In this document: piece after piece, positions 33,468 to 41,783 of the stretch
Layout of the letters: the number at the start of each line of letters is the position of its first letter
How positions within the stretch are numbered: position 1 is the first letter of the stretch
DNA from: Candidatus Fermentimicrarchaeum limneticum
Lineage (GTDB): Archaea; Micrarchaeota; Micrarchaeia; Burarchaeales; Fermentimicrarchaeaceae
Length of the DNA: 64,000 nucleotides
NCBI GenBank assembly: GCA_013426015.1
Contig: CP058998.1
Location: 186,001 to 250,000 of the forward strand
Direction of reading: 5' to 3'
Notes under the pieces: model-generated
The model's input: the letters and a program-made list of their open reading frames with translations, nothing else
Database searches by the model: none
What the model was told of the DNA's origin: nothing
Made by a program: the position numbers and the translations under genes

Positions 33468-36400
33468 ATGAAAAAAGCCCAAACAGCTGTTGAATTTCTT
33501 ACCACCTACGGCTGGGTGCTGGTAGGGCTCATCATCCTCCTTGCAGTTCTGCTTTACTACGGAGCGTTTGACCCGCTGAGGTTTGTGCCGAGGCAGTGCA
33601 CCTTTGAGCCAGGCCTGCCGTGCACGTCTCACAAGCTTGAGATAAACCAGACGACAGGCACCATCAGAGTGATAACGCAGCTCTCCAACGACCTGGGCTA
33701 CGACATCTCCCTGCCTGACGGGGCGATGCTCATACAGGTTGAGAACATAGGCAAGCCGGGCAAGAACACCTACGTGGGGAACTGCTCCCCCAAGGCGCCT
33801 TACATCATCAAGAAAGGGGGCAGCTTCACCTGCATAGTTGAGATACCTGACAAGGAGGTCATCCCCCAGATGGGGAAGAACGTCAGGCTGCAGGCAGACC
33901 TTGTCTACAGGAACTGCCTCACAGACCCCAACTACCTGCAGACCGGCAACTGCACGCTTGCCTCAAACTACACCTCAGAAGGAACAGCAGTCACCCCTGT
34001 TGAGGGCTTTTCCCCGACACTGTACTGCGGGGACGGGATATGCGGCTCATCCATAGGGGAGAACCCAACGATATGTGCAATCGACTGTCCACCACCCGCC
34101 TCAATAACAATTAATGCATCCCCCTCTCTTGTCGCCCCTGATGGAGTGCACTACTCAAATATAACCGCGACTGTGAGGGACAAGAACCACAACCCGATGC
34201 GCAGCATGGAGGTTGTTTTCACCTCCACCCCAATTGGAAAGCTCAGCAGCTACTCTGCAGTGACTGACTCCAATGGAATAGCACGGGTCACGCTCACCTC
34301 CTCAACCGCAGGAGTTGCAACAGTGACAGCAATTGCAGCCATCCTCTCAAACTCAACAACCGTGAGCTTTTACTACGTGCCGTCCACCATAGCCCTGAGC
34401 CACTCCCTTACGGCTCCCTGCAGCAACACCTCACAGATTACAGCGACTGTGATGGACCAGCAGGGCAACCTCATCAAGGACATGCAGGTCATATTCTCCC
34501 ACAACGCAAACGGGATTGCAAGCTTCACCCCAGGGTCTGCATTGACTGACGATATGGGGCAGGCATCAACCACATTCTACGACAGCATGCTCAACAGCGA
34601 GAGGGTCAGGGTGAATGCAACGCTGTACATGCCGGATTTGGGGATAACGCTCAGGAACTCAACTGTTCTGGATTACACCCCCTCATCAATAGTGCTCACC
34701 TCAACCCGTGATCCCTTCCCATGCGGGAACGACTTTCTTGTGAAAGCTCATATTGAGGATAAATATGGAAATGCCGTGTGCGACTACAACGTGAGTTTCT
34801 CCCACAACGCATCTGGAACAGCGAACTTGAATCCAGCTTCAAACAAGACGGACTCCTCAGGTGATACCACCTCCATATTCTCCGATGATAAGATAGAAGA
34901 CGTCAATGTGACTGGAAAGGTGACTGTACCTGAGCTGGGGTTGAGCTACAGATCGTCGAAACTTGTGAACCGCGGCATGCCGGTAATACTACTGGATGAC
35001 TGGGTTGTCGATACTACTATCGAATGCCATAACGTTACTCTAATACCAACAGATGCGAGCATCAACATAACAAACGGAGGGAGGCTGACCCTCAAATGCA
35101 TGAACCTCACGATGAACATGAGCAGTGACTGGTTCCACGAATCCAACGGCCTTTACATAAACAGTGGCGGTACTCTCATCACGAGGAGCGATGGCGGATG
35201 CCCCGTCAACATAAGCGCCATAGCGCCGGATCCCCCAGGCTGCGGGGGCGGCTGCGCTGGAGGGTTTGTTTTCATAGCCGAGCGCGGATCTACATTCGAT
35301 ATGTCAGGAGCATACGTAGATTTTGCGTTCAAGGGTGCGTCGGGCATCATCCTAAAGACGGATTTCGCTAAGGTGCAGAACAGCACGATCACAAGGCTAA
35401 ACGGCTACGGCATATCTTTTGGAGGCACTGCTTACGACGACTTCCAGACAAACGGCTGCACGATATCCGGCAACACCATATACAACGTAACAAACGACGC
35501 AATACGCCTCGAGCAATACTCGCAGGGATGCACCGTTTCCAACAACACGATATATGCTACGGATACTGGGATTAGAATCGCCATGTCCGGACCCTATCCG
35601 TGGAATGCCTGGGCGCCTTATACCAGCAGAGTGGGCCTGCATAACCTCAGAGACAACATCATATACGGAAGCGACTGGATCAGAATGACAGACATCGGCT
35701 CTGTTGGCAGCCATAGCCAAGGAATAGCTGTTGGACTCTCTTCATATAATACTATAACCAACAATACAATCGGGTACTGCAGCATCGGAATAGGCGTTTC
35801 ATCCGGCGACAATACGATATCGCTAAATAAAATATACAACAGCACGTACAACGATTTAATGACGGAAAGCGGGGACGGCATGCAACTGTCAAACTCCAAC
35901 TCGACTGTCAACTCAAATACAATAAGCAACAGCGAGTATTACGGGGTGCGGTGCTCCGGCAATACTCTGGGTTCGTCTTTCTCCGCAAACGTATTCTCCG
36001 GTAACATGGATGACTGCGATGACTGCCCCAACTGCTACGTATCCCGCTCGACCTGCGGCACAATAACCGAGAATATCATTCTGACAGCCGACCTGATCAA
36101 CAGCTCAACATGCATAACCTTCGGAGCTGACAACATCACTCTCGACTGCAACGGCCATTCCATCTCCTGGTGCTGCGCAGGTTTCCCAGGGGAGTACTAC
36201 GCCATATACGCAAACGGCAAAAATAATATAGAAGTCAAAAACTGCGTGCTTAGGGGCTACCCTGGATCTATAGCAGGTTATTCCGATGCAGTATACCTCC
36301 AATTCACAAACAACAGCAAGATTCACAGCAACGTAATACACAGCTTCACAGGTATAGGAAGCCTTGACTACGCCGGTGCAATCCTCCTAAAGAATTCAAA

Positions 36401-37268
36401 CGGAAATTCTATCTACAACAACACTCTCTTCAATCAATCAGGCACAGTCCACATGTTTCTTGTCTCCTCGCAGAATAATCTAATATATGACAACATACTG
36501 TACAATGGAACGTCATCTTCGGTTAACCTTATTGACTCCGATGGAAACTCACTGCTGAGAAATACTATACGCAACTCAAATGCAGGCATAAGCCTGGTAT
36601 CATCATCTTATAATAGAATGGAAAGCAACAGCCTATACAACAACAAGAGAGGGATATACCTACAACAGTTATCGGATAGCAACATGATACTAAGCAACAG
36701 AATCTCTAATATCAGTGATCCCTACCGGGAAGGTGCTGTGGGGCTAATTGACTCATCAAACAACACCTTTAGAAATAACACAATATACAACACGACCTTT
36801 TATGGAATAAACATCCTTGATGCATCATGCAAAAACTTCATTTTCAATAATACTATTACAAAGACTTTTACAGGAATTAATATGTCGACCTCTGAGGACC
36901 TCTGCAACAACATAATCTCCAACACCACCATCTCCGATACAACTTATGGAGTTTACTTGGGTATGTCATACAACGCCTCTGTTGTGAACAGCACGATAAC
37001 GAATAATGTCTATGGAATCTACTGCGATCTCGCCTACCCGGGCACTATACGCAACAACACCATTTCAGGCAACAGTCATACCGGCATACTCTTCAACGAA
37101 TCCACCATGACCGTATCGCTGAATAAAGTACTCTCTAATACTCTGTGGGGAGTTAACTGCAACACAACTGATTTCCTAAAACCAACATTCTCGCAGAACA
37201 CCATACAGAACAACAGAGACAACTCTGCCAATGCAAACTGCGGCGGCTGCAACGGCTGCCCGGGCTAG
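33468..37268 (+). CDS. pilin-headed Ig-like/beta-helix adhesin B
   Basis: 1266 residues, starting nine bases after the stop of adhesin A. MKKAQTAVEFLTTYGW is a class III signal, and residues to about 203 are identical to the neighbour. Three Ig-like/invasin domains (about 205-510) follow, with only moderate similarity to those of A, then a beta-helix region to the end with N-N-T-I turns. It shares the CITFGADNI module but is otherwise divergent, and ends in a C-G-G-C-N-G-C-P-G tail. Likely cotranscribed with A, with the same predicted assembly by pilus-type machinery. Confidence 0.85.
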   Translation: MKKAQTAVEFLTTYGWVLVGLIILLAVLLYYGAFDPLRFVPRQCTFEPGLPCTSHKLEINQTTGTIRVITQLSNDLGYDISLPDGAMLIQVENIGKPGKNTYVGNCSPKAPYIIKKGGSFTCIVEIPDKEVIPQMGKNVRLQADLVYRNCLTDPNYLQTGNCTLASNYTSEGTAVTPVEGFSPTLYCGDGICGSSIGENPTICAIDCPPPASITINASPSLVAPDGVHYSNITATVRDKNHNPMRSMEVVFTSTPIGKLSSYSAVTDSNGIARVTLTSSTAGVATVTAIAAILSNSTTVSFYYVPSTIALSHSLTAPCSNTSQITATVMDQQGNLIKDMQVIFSHNANGIASFTPGSALTDDMGQASTTFYDSMLNSERVRVNATLYMPDLGITLRNSTVLDYTPSSIVLTSTRDPFPCGNDFLVKAHIEDKYGNAVCDYNVSFSHNASGTANLNPASNKTDSSGDTTSIFSDDKIEDVNVTGKVTVPELGLSYRSSKLVNRGMPVILLDDWVVDTTIECHNVTLIPTDASINITNGGRLTLKCMNLTMNMSSDWFHESNGLYINSGGTLITRSDGGCPVNISAIAPDPPGCGGGCAGGFVFIAERGSTFDMSGAYVDFAFKGASGIILKTDFAKVQNSTITRLNGYGISFGGTAYDDFQTNGCTISGNTIYNVTNDAIRLEQYSQGCTVSNNTIYATDTGIRIAMSGPYPWNAWAPYTSRVGLHNLRDNIIYGSDWIRMTDIGSVGSHSQGIAVGLSSYNTITNNTIGYCSIGIGVSSGDNTISLNKIYNSTYNDLMTESGDGMQLSNSNSTVNSNTISNSEYYGVRCSGNTLGSSFSANVFSGNMDDCDDCPNCYVSRSTCGTITENIILTADLINSSTCITFGADNITLDCNGHSISWCCAGFPGEYYAIYANGKNNIEVKNCVLRGYPGSIAGYSDAVYLQFTNNSKIHSNVIHSFTGIGSLDYAGAILLKNSNGNSIYNNTLFNQSGTVHMFLVSSQNNLIYDNILYNGTSSSVNLIDSDGNSLLRNTIRNSNAGISLVSSSYNRMESNSLYNNKRGIYLQQLSDSNMILSNRISNISDPYREGAVGLIDSSNNTFRNNTIYNTTFYGINILDASCKNFIFNNTITKTFTGINMSTSEDLCNNIISNTTISDTTYGVYLGMSYNASVVNSTITNNVYGIYCDLAYPGTIRNNTISGNSHTGILFNESTMTVSLNKVLSNTLWGVNCNTTDFLKPTFSQNTIQNNRDNSANANCGGCNGCPG
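33476..34066 (+). repeat. 591-bp identical head repeat, copy 2
   Basis: Exact partner of 28739-29329. The sequences diverge immediately after GAGAACCC in both copies and just after the start codon on the other side. Confidence 0.9.
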
Positions 37269-37269
37269 C

Positions 37270-37280
37270 ATTTAAATACG
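37270..37280 (+). promoter_or_regulatory. TATA-box promoter of short pilin
   Basis: CATTTAAATAC follows directly after the stop of adhesin B. AGGTGGT (37301-37307) then lies six bases before the ATG. Confidence 0.55.
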
Positions 37281-37313
37281 CACGGAAATATCTAATTACC
37301 AGGTGGTAGTCCT

Positions 37314-37598
37314 ATGAAGAGAGCCCAGACTGCGGTTGAGTTTCTGACTACTTACGCATGGGTGATATCCGGAATCATCCTCCTGGTAGGTGCGTTGTAC
37401 TATTTCGGTATTTTTGACATCCTCGTCCCTACCCTGAACCAGTGCATATCTGAACCCAATATGCCGTGCAGCAGCTACAAGTTCGAGAAGTTCAGCAACG
37501 GGACAGGCGAGTCGATGAGGCTGGCGGTGAGGCTTTCAAACACATACGTCCTGCCAATCCCAGGTGGAACCTGCTCTGGCTGCTCCCCCTGCAGTTAA
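37314..37598 (+). CDS. short pilin homologous to adhesin heads
   Basis: 94 residues: MKRAQTAVEFLTTYAWVISG is a class III signal like those of adhesins A and B, and LNQCISEPNMPCSSYKFEKF aligns with their RQCTFEPGLPCTSHKLEI. It stops after a C-S-G-C-S-P-C tail with no stalk or beta-helix. It may be a genuine minor pilin or the remains of a third adhesin. It has its own promoter and Shine-Dalgarno. Confidence 0.75.
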   Translation: MKRAQTAVEFLTTYAWVISGIILLVGALYYFGIFDILVPTLNQCISEPNMPCSSYKFEKFSNGTGESMRLAVRLSNTYVLPIPGGTCSGCSPCS

Positions 37599-37606
37599 CA
37601 TGAACT

Positions 37607-37616
37607 CTTTTATACC
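37607..37616 (+). promoter_or_regulatory. TATA-box promoter
   Basis: CTTTTATACC is 30 bases before ATG 37637, supporting that start and a leaderless mRNA. Confidence 0.5.
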
Positions 37617-37636
37617 TTGGAATGCATAATTTACCC

Positions 37637-38581
37637 ATGCAGAAAAGCGGCATAACGAGAGGGTTGGAGGAGTCTCCAAGGCAGGAAAACTCTGGGATAG
37701 CGAGGGATTTAAGGGGCATGCACGAAAGAACCCTGATCTCAACGCTGCTCAGGAGGAGCAATGCAGTGAGCGACACCCCGCTGCCGACAATGCAGGAAAT
37801 CAACGACCACATAGAGCATCTTTTCATGCTGTCCGAGGATGCCCAGCCCAGCAGGGCTGTTAACGCAGGTGCGGGGGTCTCGGATGTGGGATTCGGCGCG
37901 CTCGCACTCAACAGAGGAAATGTTTGGTTTGGAATTGGTGTGCTTGCAACCGAGTTCGCTGCCTTTGTGAAGAACAGGGGCGACAGCAACTCATTCAAGC
38001 TCGCAAGGCAAGTTGCATTGGAGGAGCTGGAGGAGGATGGCTCGAAGATTGTTTCAAAGCTGGAATACGCAATTTCTGTTACTGATGACAAGAGCAGGAA
38101 AAAGGAGCTCAGGAAACTGGTCAGGGAGACAAAGGAGCTTTTCTCGGAAATAGAACGCAGGAGCAAGCAGAGCCTGACAAGCGTTGCCGGGAGCAGGCTT
38201 GAGGGCATTGCAGGCTCAGTCCCAGGGCTTTTGGCAACAATCCACCCGGCTTCCCCCTACAAACATCTTGTTGACGGAGTCTCCTCATTTGCAGAAGGTT
38301 TTATACGTGGCTTCCCTCTGCAGCAAGTGCCACCATTCCTCCGCCAGATTATACCGCCATATCCGTACCTAGAGTTTGCTGTTGCTGCTGCAGACGTTGC
38401 AATAAGAGGAATTGCATATATTGCGGCCAGCTCCGTCTCCACATACATTCTGGACTGGGGCATCCAGAAAGCGCACAGAGACCGCTCCTATGAAACTCGG
38501 GAGGGTGCTGAGGATCTGCTTAAAACCAATGCAGGCAAGCTTCTGGACAAGGTAAGAGCGAAATGCACCACTCAACCGTAA
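37637..38581 (+). CDS. hypothetical helical protein, 314 aa
   Basis: Not recognised. The first 60 residues are polar and likely disordered. A long helical region follows (LARQVALEELEEDGSKIVSK and an R/K/E-rich coiled stretch near 165-185). The C-terminal part is more hydrophobic (YPYLEFAVAAADVAIRGIA, then YIAASSVSTYIL). No signal peptide. The TATA position supports ATG 37637 over ATG 37622. It is followed by another unknown helical protein with its own promoter. Confidence 0.7.
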   Translation: MQKSGITRGLEESPRQENSGIARDLRGMHERTLISTLLRRSNAVSDTPLPTMQEINDHIEHLFMLSEDAQPSRAVNAGAGVSDVGFGALALNRGNVWFGIGVLATEFAAFVKNRGDSNSFKLARQVALEELEEDGSKIVSKLEYAISVTDDKSRKKELRKLVRETKELFSEIERRSKQSLTSVAGSRLEGIAGSVPGLLATIHPASPYKHLVDGVSSFAEGFIRGFPLQQVPPFLRQIIPPYPYLEFAVAAADVAIRGIAYIAASSVSTYILDWGIQKAHRDRSYETREGAEDLLKTNAGKLLDKVRAKCTTQP

Positions 38582-38582
38582 G

Positions 38583-38594
38583 GGTTAAATACTT
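38583..38594 (+). promoter_or_regulatory. TATA-like promoter
   Basis: GGTTAAATACTT lies directly after the previous stop and about 35 bases before the ATG at 38623. Confidence 0.45.
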
Positions 38595-38622
38595 CTGAGG
38601 AGAATATACCTCGGCGACCTGA

Positions 38623-39588
38623 ATGGGAAATGGCAGAGGGGTGCTAGTGTTGCAACCCTCCCAGCTTGCCAAAGAGGAAGTTGCTTTTTTTAAGGAGGAG
38701 CCTGCGGAAGAGGGGAGGCTAGAAGGATTACGATGGGTAGACAGGAAGCTGGCTGCCAAGGAGCTTGGCGACATAAAGAAGAGGATGGAGGAACTTGAGA
38801 GGGAGAGGAGGGTTGTCGCTGAAAGCCTGAAGAAGATATCCGAGTCGAATCTGCCCAAAGCATCAAGCGATTTCTATGTTGTCAGGAGGAATGTTGAGAG
38901 GTCGGTTGATAACGCAAGGAAGCTTTGGATTGCGCTTGCGGGTGTGGAAGCAGTCGGGGCTTTGGCAGCTGCCCTGAGCTCCGGAGGATTGCTCATTGCA
39001 GGGGCAGCAGGCACGCTTGGGATACTGGGCGGTGCTCTGGGAAGCCGTTCGCTGAGCTCCAATGTTGATGCTGAAATCCAGAGGGTTGGAAAGGGGGTCC
39101 AGCTCGTTGAGGTGAGGGACAGGCTGAAGGACGAGCTGAATGACTTTGAGAGGGAGAAGAGGAGACTGCAGAGAAGAAGGGAGGATCTTCTCAAGGTGAC
39201 CGGAGAGTTGAGGGAAGTCCCCATAAGCGAGCATATAAGCAGGGTCAGGAGGATAATGGACAACCTGGAACTGATGAATCATGTCCAGCTAGCGTTTCTG
39301 AAAAAATGGAAGAGGAAGAACCCCATACCGGCCGGAAAGCTCAGGGAGATACACGATTCCGTGCAGGAGCTTGCGTACATATCCTGCCGCGGTGATGAAG
39401 CTGACAAATCCCTTCTCGCCAGGAACATTGCAAGGGAGATGTGCGCCGACATCCTTCTGAGAATCGAGGGAGTTTCAGACATGTGCGAGCTCAGCCGGGC
39501 AGGCCTGGACCAGATAGGAAGGGCGACCAGCGTGCTTGAGAAGCAGCTCTCACAATTGAGGTACGTCCCTCCGCTCTACTTTGAATAG
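38623..39588 (+). CDS. hypothetical coiled-coil protein with glycine-rich membrane hairpin
   Basis: 321 residues, no family recognised. A coiled coil (about 45-75, KELGDIKKRMEELERERRVV) precedes a glycine/alanine-rich hydrophobic hairpin (about 105-145, GLLIAGAAGTLGILGGALG). A second long coiled coil (about 165-200, RLKDELNDFEREKRRLQRR) and a helical C-terminal domain with scattered cysteines follow. The architecture resembles membrane-remodelling or scaffold proteins in outline only. The 3' end overlaps the convergent epimerase gene by 13 bases. Confidence 0.7.
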   Translation: MGNGRGVLVLQPSQLAKEEVAFFKEEPAEEGRLEGLRWVDRKLAAKELGDIKKRMEELERERRVVAESLKKISESNLPKASSDFYVVRRNVERSVDNARKLWIALAGVEAVGALAAALSSGGLLIAGAAGTLGILGGALGSRSLSSNVDAEIQRVGKGVQLVEVRDRLKDELNDFEREKRRLQRRREDLLKVTGELREVPISEHISRVRRIMDNLELMNHVQLAFLKKWKRKNPIPAGKLREIHDSVQELAYISCRGDEADKSLLARNIAREMCADILLRIEGVSDMCELSRAGLDQIGRATSVLEKQLSQLRYVPPLYFE

Positions 39589-40502
39589 AACTCCACCAGC
39601 TTCCTTATCCCATCCTTCAGCTCGTACCTGCTCACAAACCCCAGCTCCTTTCTTGCTTTATCAATGCTGGCTCCTGTGAGCGGGACGTAGTTGTGTATTG
39701 GGTTGGGGACGTACTTCGGCGCTATCTTCTTGCCAAGGGACAGATTGAGAAGCTGAACAACGTCGTTGAACGTGGTTATGCTGCCAGTGCCTATGTTGTA
39801 AACTTCGCCAGGCTTTCCTCCCCTCATCGCCCTGATGTTTGCGTCTACAACATCATCCACATAGGTGAAATCCCTCCCCTGCTTGCCGTCTCCGTATATC
39901 ACGGGCCTGCCCCCCTTCCTCATAATCCACAGGAACTGGGAGATGATGTTGGCATACCTGCCCTTGTGAAGCTCGTTGGGGCCGTACACAGAGAAGTACC
40001 TCATGCCGATGCTCTCCAGACCATGCTCACTCAGATATTGTCTGGCGCACAGTTCAGTGAAGTATTTTGATATTGTGTAGAACGATTCCGGCGTCACCAC
40101 CATGCTCTCCACCTGGGGGGGAGTCAGGTCATGGTAGATAGAGCTTGTGCTTGCATAAACAACCCTCTTCACCCCGGTCTGCTTCGCAGCCTGCATGACA
40201 TTCACGAATCCCCTCGTGTTGATGTCCAGAGCATACCTTGGGTTGTTGTCGAACATGGGGGCGCTGCTGCACGCAGCCTCGTGGAAGACGTATTCAAACC
40301 TTCCTTTCCTGAAAAGCCTGTCAGTCTCCTTCTCATCCCTCAAATCCATCTTCTGGAATTTCAGCTTCAATCCTTTGAGGTTGCCCCTCCTTCCAAGGAA
40401 TAGGTTATCAGCAGCAGTAACCTCATGCCCCAGCTCAACAAGCCTTCTTGCAATATTGCTGCCGATGAAGCCGGCTCCGCCGGTTATAAGTATTCTGCTC
40501 AT
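39576..40502 (-). CDS. NAD-dependent nucleotide-sugar epimerase/dehydratase
   Basis: 308 residues of the extended short-chain dehydrogenase family: ITGGAGFIGSNIARRL (NAD-binding GxxGxxG), VYASTSSIYHD with the catalytic Ser/Thr, FYTISKYFTE with the Y-x-x-x-K pair, and GMRYFSVYGPNE. Closest in pattern to UDP-glucose/UDP-GlcNAc 4-epimerases. It could feed glycosylation of the neighbouring surface proteins. Substrate uncertain. Confidence 0.88.
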   Translation of the reverse strand: MSRILITGGAGFIGSNIARRLVELGHEVTAADNLFLGRRGNLKGLKLKFQKMDLRDEKETDRLFRKGRFEYVFHEAACSSAPMFDNNPRYALDINTRGFVNVMQAAKQTGVKRVVYASTSSIYHDLTPPQVESMVVTPESFYTISKYFTELCARQYLSEHGLESIGMRYFSVYGPNELHKGRYANIISQFLWIMRKGGRPVIYGDGKQGRDFTYVDDVVDANIRAMRGGKPGEVYNIGTGSITTFNDVVQLLNLSLGKKIAPKYVPNPIHNYVPLTGASIDKARKELGFVSRYELKDGIRKLVEFYSK

Positions 40503-40571
40503 AAGTCAATTATTTAGGAGTTACATTATTAAACGTTTTCAGCCATATTGTAAACCTTACTAACCCGCAAA

Positions 40572-41783
40572 ATGCCTGATGAGAGTGAAATGATGCAGAT
40601 ACCGAATCCGTACAAATCAAAGAATTACAAGCTACTCATAATAATCCCCGCTGTACTCATACTGCTGTCACTCTATTTTGTATTTGTGCGGAAAATCCCA
40701 ACAGGCCTTGAGCTGAGGGGAGGCACGCTTCTCACAATCCAGACTAACAGCTCATTCGACAAGGATGCGCTGGAAACCTCGTTGAAGAACGAGCTGGGCG
40801 TGCATGACGTGTCCATCGAAACAGTACAGAGCCCTCTCGGGAATAAGGTGGAAATACAGATAGAGCAGAACGAGAGGATAGCCGCAGGCGAGAAGGACAT
40901 GAGAATTTTCTACTCCAAGGTTGAGGAAGTCAATACGCTGGAGTACGACATCTCGCGTTTCACCTCAGATCTTGAAAGGACAAACATAACGCAGATGGAG
41001 AGGGAGGATGCGCAGAGGAGGCTTGCCGAAGCTCAGACAAGACTCCCAAAGGCAAGGGAGGAGATGAACTCATCTGCAAGTGCAGTTGTTGCTGGTTATG
41101 AATTCTTTGTTGGTAGAATCGACATGAGCAATGCCACGGATACAAAGAGTCTTGAGAGCCTGCTTGCAAATGTGTCGACAGCTGCAAAGCAGAAATACAA
41201 GGAGAGGATAATGGGGGTTATAAGCTCCCAGATGCAGATCAACGAGTTCAGTCTTAAGGATGTCAGCCCGTCATTAAGCGAGTTCTTCCTAAGCAAGACG
41301 CAGGAGGTTGTGCTGTGGTCCTTCATTCTGACGGGCGTAATCGTGGTGATAATATTCCGGTCGCTTGTGCCCTCACTCGCCGTCATACTCGGGACACTAG
41401 TGGACATAGTTATAGCGCTTGGCGGGATGGGCCTCTTCCAGATACCGCTGACTCTACCTTCAATAGCCGCGCTGCTCATGCTCATCGGCTTCTCTCTTGA
41501 AACGGGAATACTCCTGACGACAAGGGTGATGAGGAGGGCGGAGGGGAGCCCAGCTGACAGAGCTTATGATTCCATGAAGACAGGGATTATGATGTCTCTT
41601 GTTTCCATACTGGGGTTCGCCGTCCTGCTGGTGCTTTCCATCTTCACGCAGATAACCACCTACTACCAGATAGCAGCAGTTGCAACATTCGGTTTGATCG
41701 GAGACATAGTTGCAACTTGGTGCATGAGTGCAGTGATGGTCCTCTGGGATGTTGAGAAGAAATCCAAGGGTGTGCATAAATGA
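40572..41783 (+). CDS. secF: protein-export membrane protein SecF
   Basis: 403 residues. After a first membrane helix comes GLELRGGTLLTIQT, the SecD/F family's D/E-x-x-GG motif, then a long extracytoplasmic domain that includes an alpha-helical insertion. A five-helix RND-type membrane domain follows, with LVDIVIALGGMGLF and LLMLIGFSLETGILLTTRV. In archaea secF commonly precedes secD, as here, and they assist late translocation. Its stop overlaps the secD start (ATGA). ATGs at 40599 and 40602 are alternative starts. Confidence 0.9.
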   Translation: MPDESEMMQIPNPYKSKNYKLLIIIPAVLILLSLYFVFVRKIPTGLELRGGTLLTIQTNSSFDKDALETSLKNELGVHDVSIETVQSPLGNKVEIQIEQNERIAAGEKDMRIFYSKVEEVNTLEYDISRFTSDLERTNITQMEREDAQRRLAEAQTRLPKAREEMNSSASAVVAGYEFFVGRIDMSNATDTKSLESLLANVSTAAKQKYKERIMGVISSQMQINEFSLKDVSPSLSEFFLSKTQEVVLWSFILTGVIVVIIFRSLVPSLAVILGTLVDIVIALGGMGLFQIPLTLPSIAALLMLIGFSLETGILLTTRVMRRAEGSPADRAYDSMKTGIMMSLVSILGFAVLLVLSIFTQITTYYQIAAVATFGLIGDIVATWCMSAVMVLWDVEKKSKGVHK

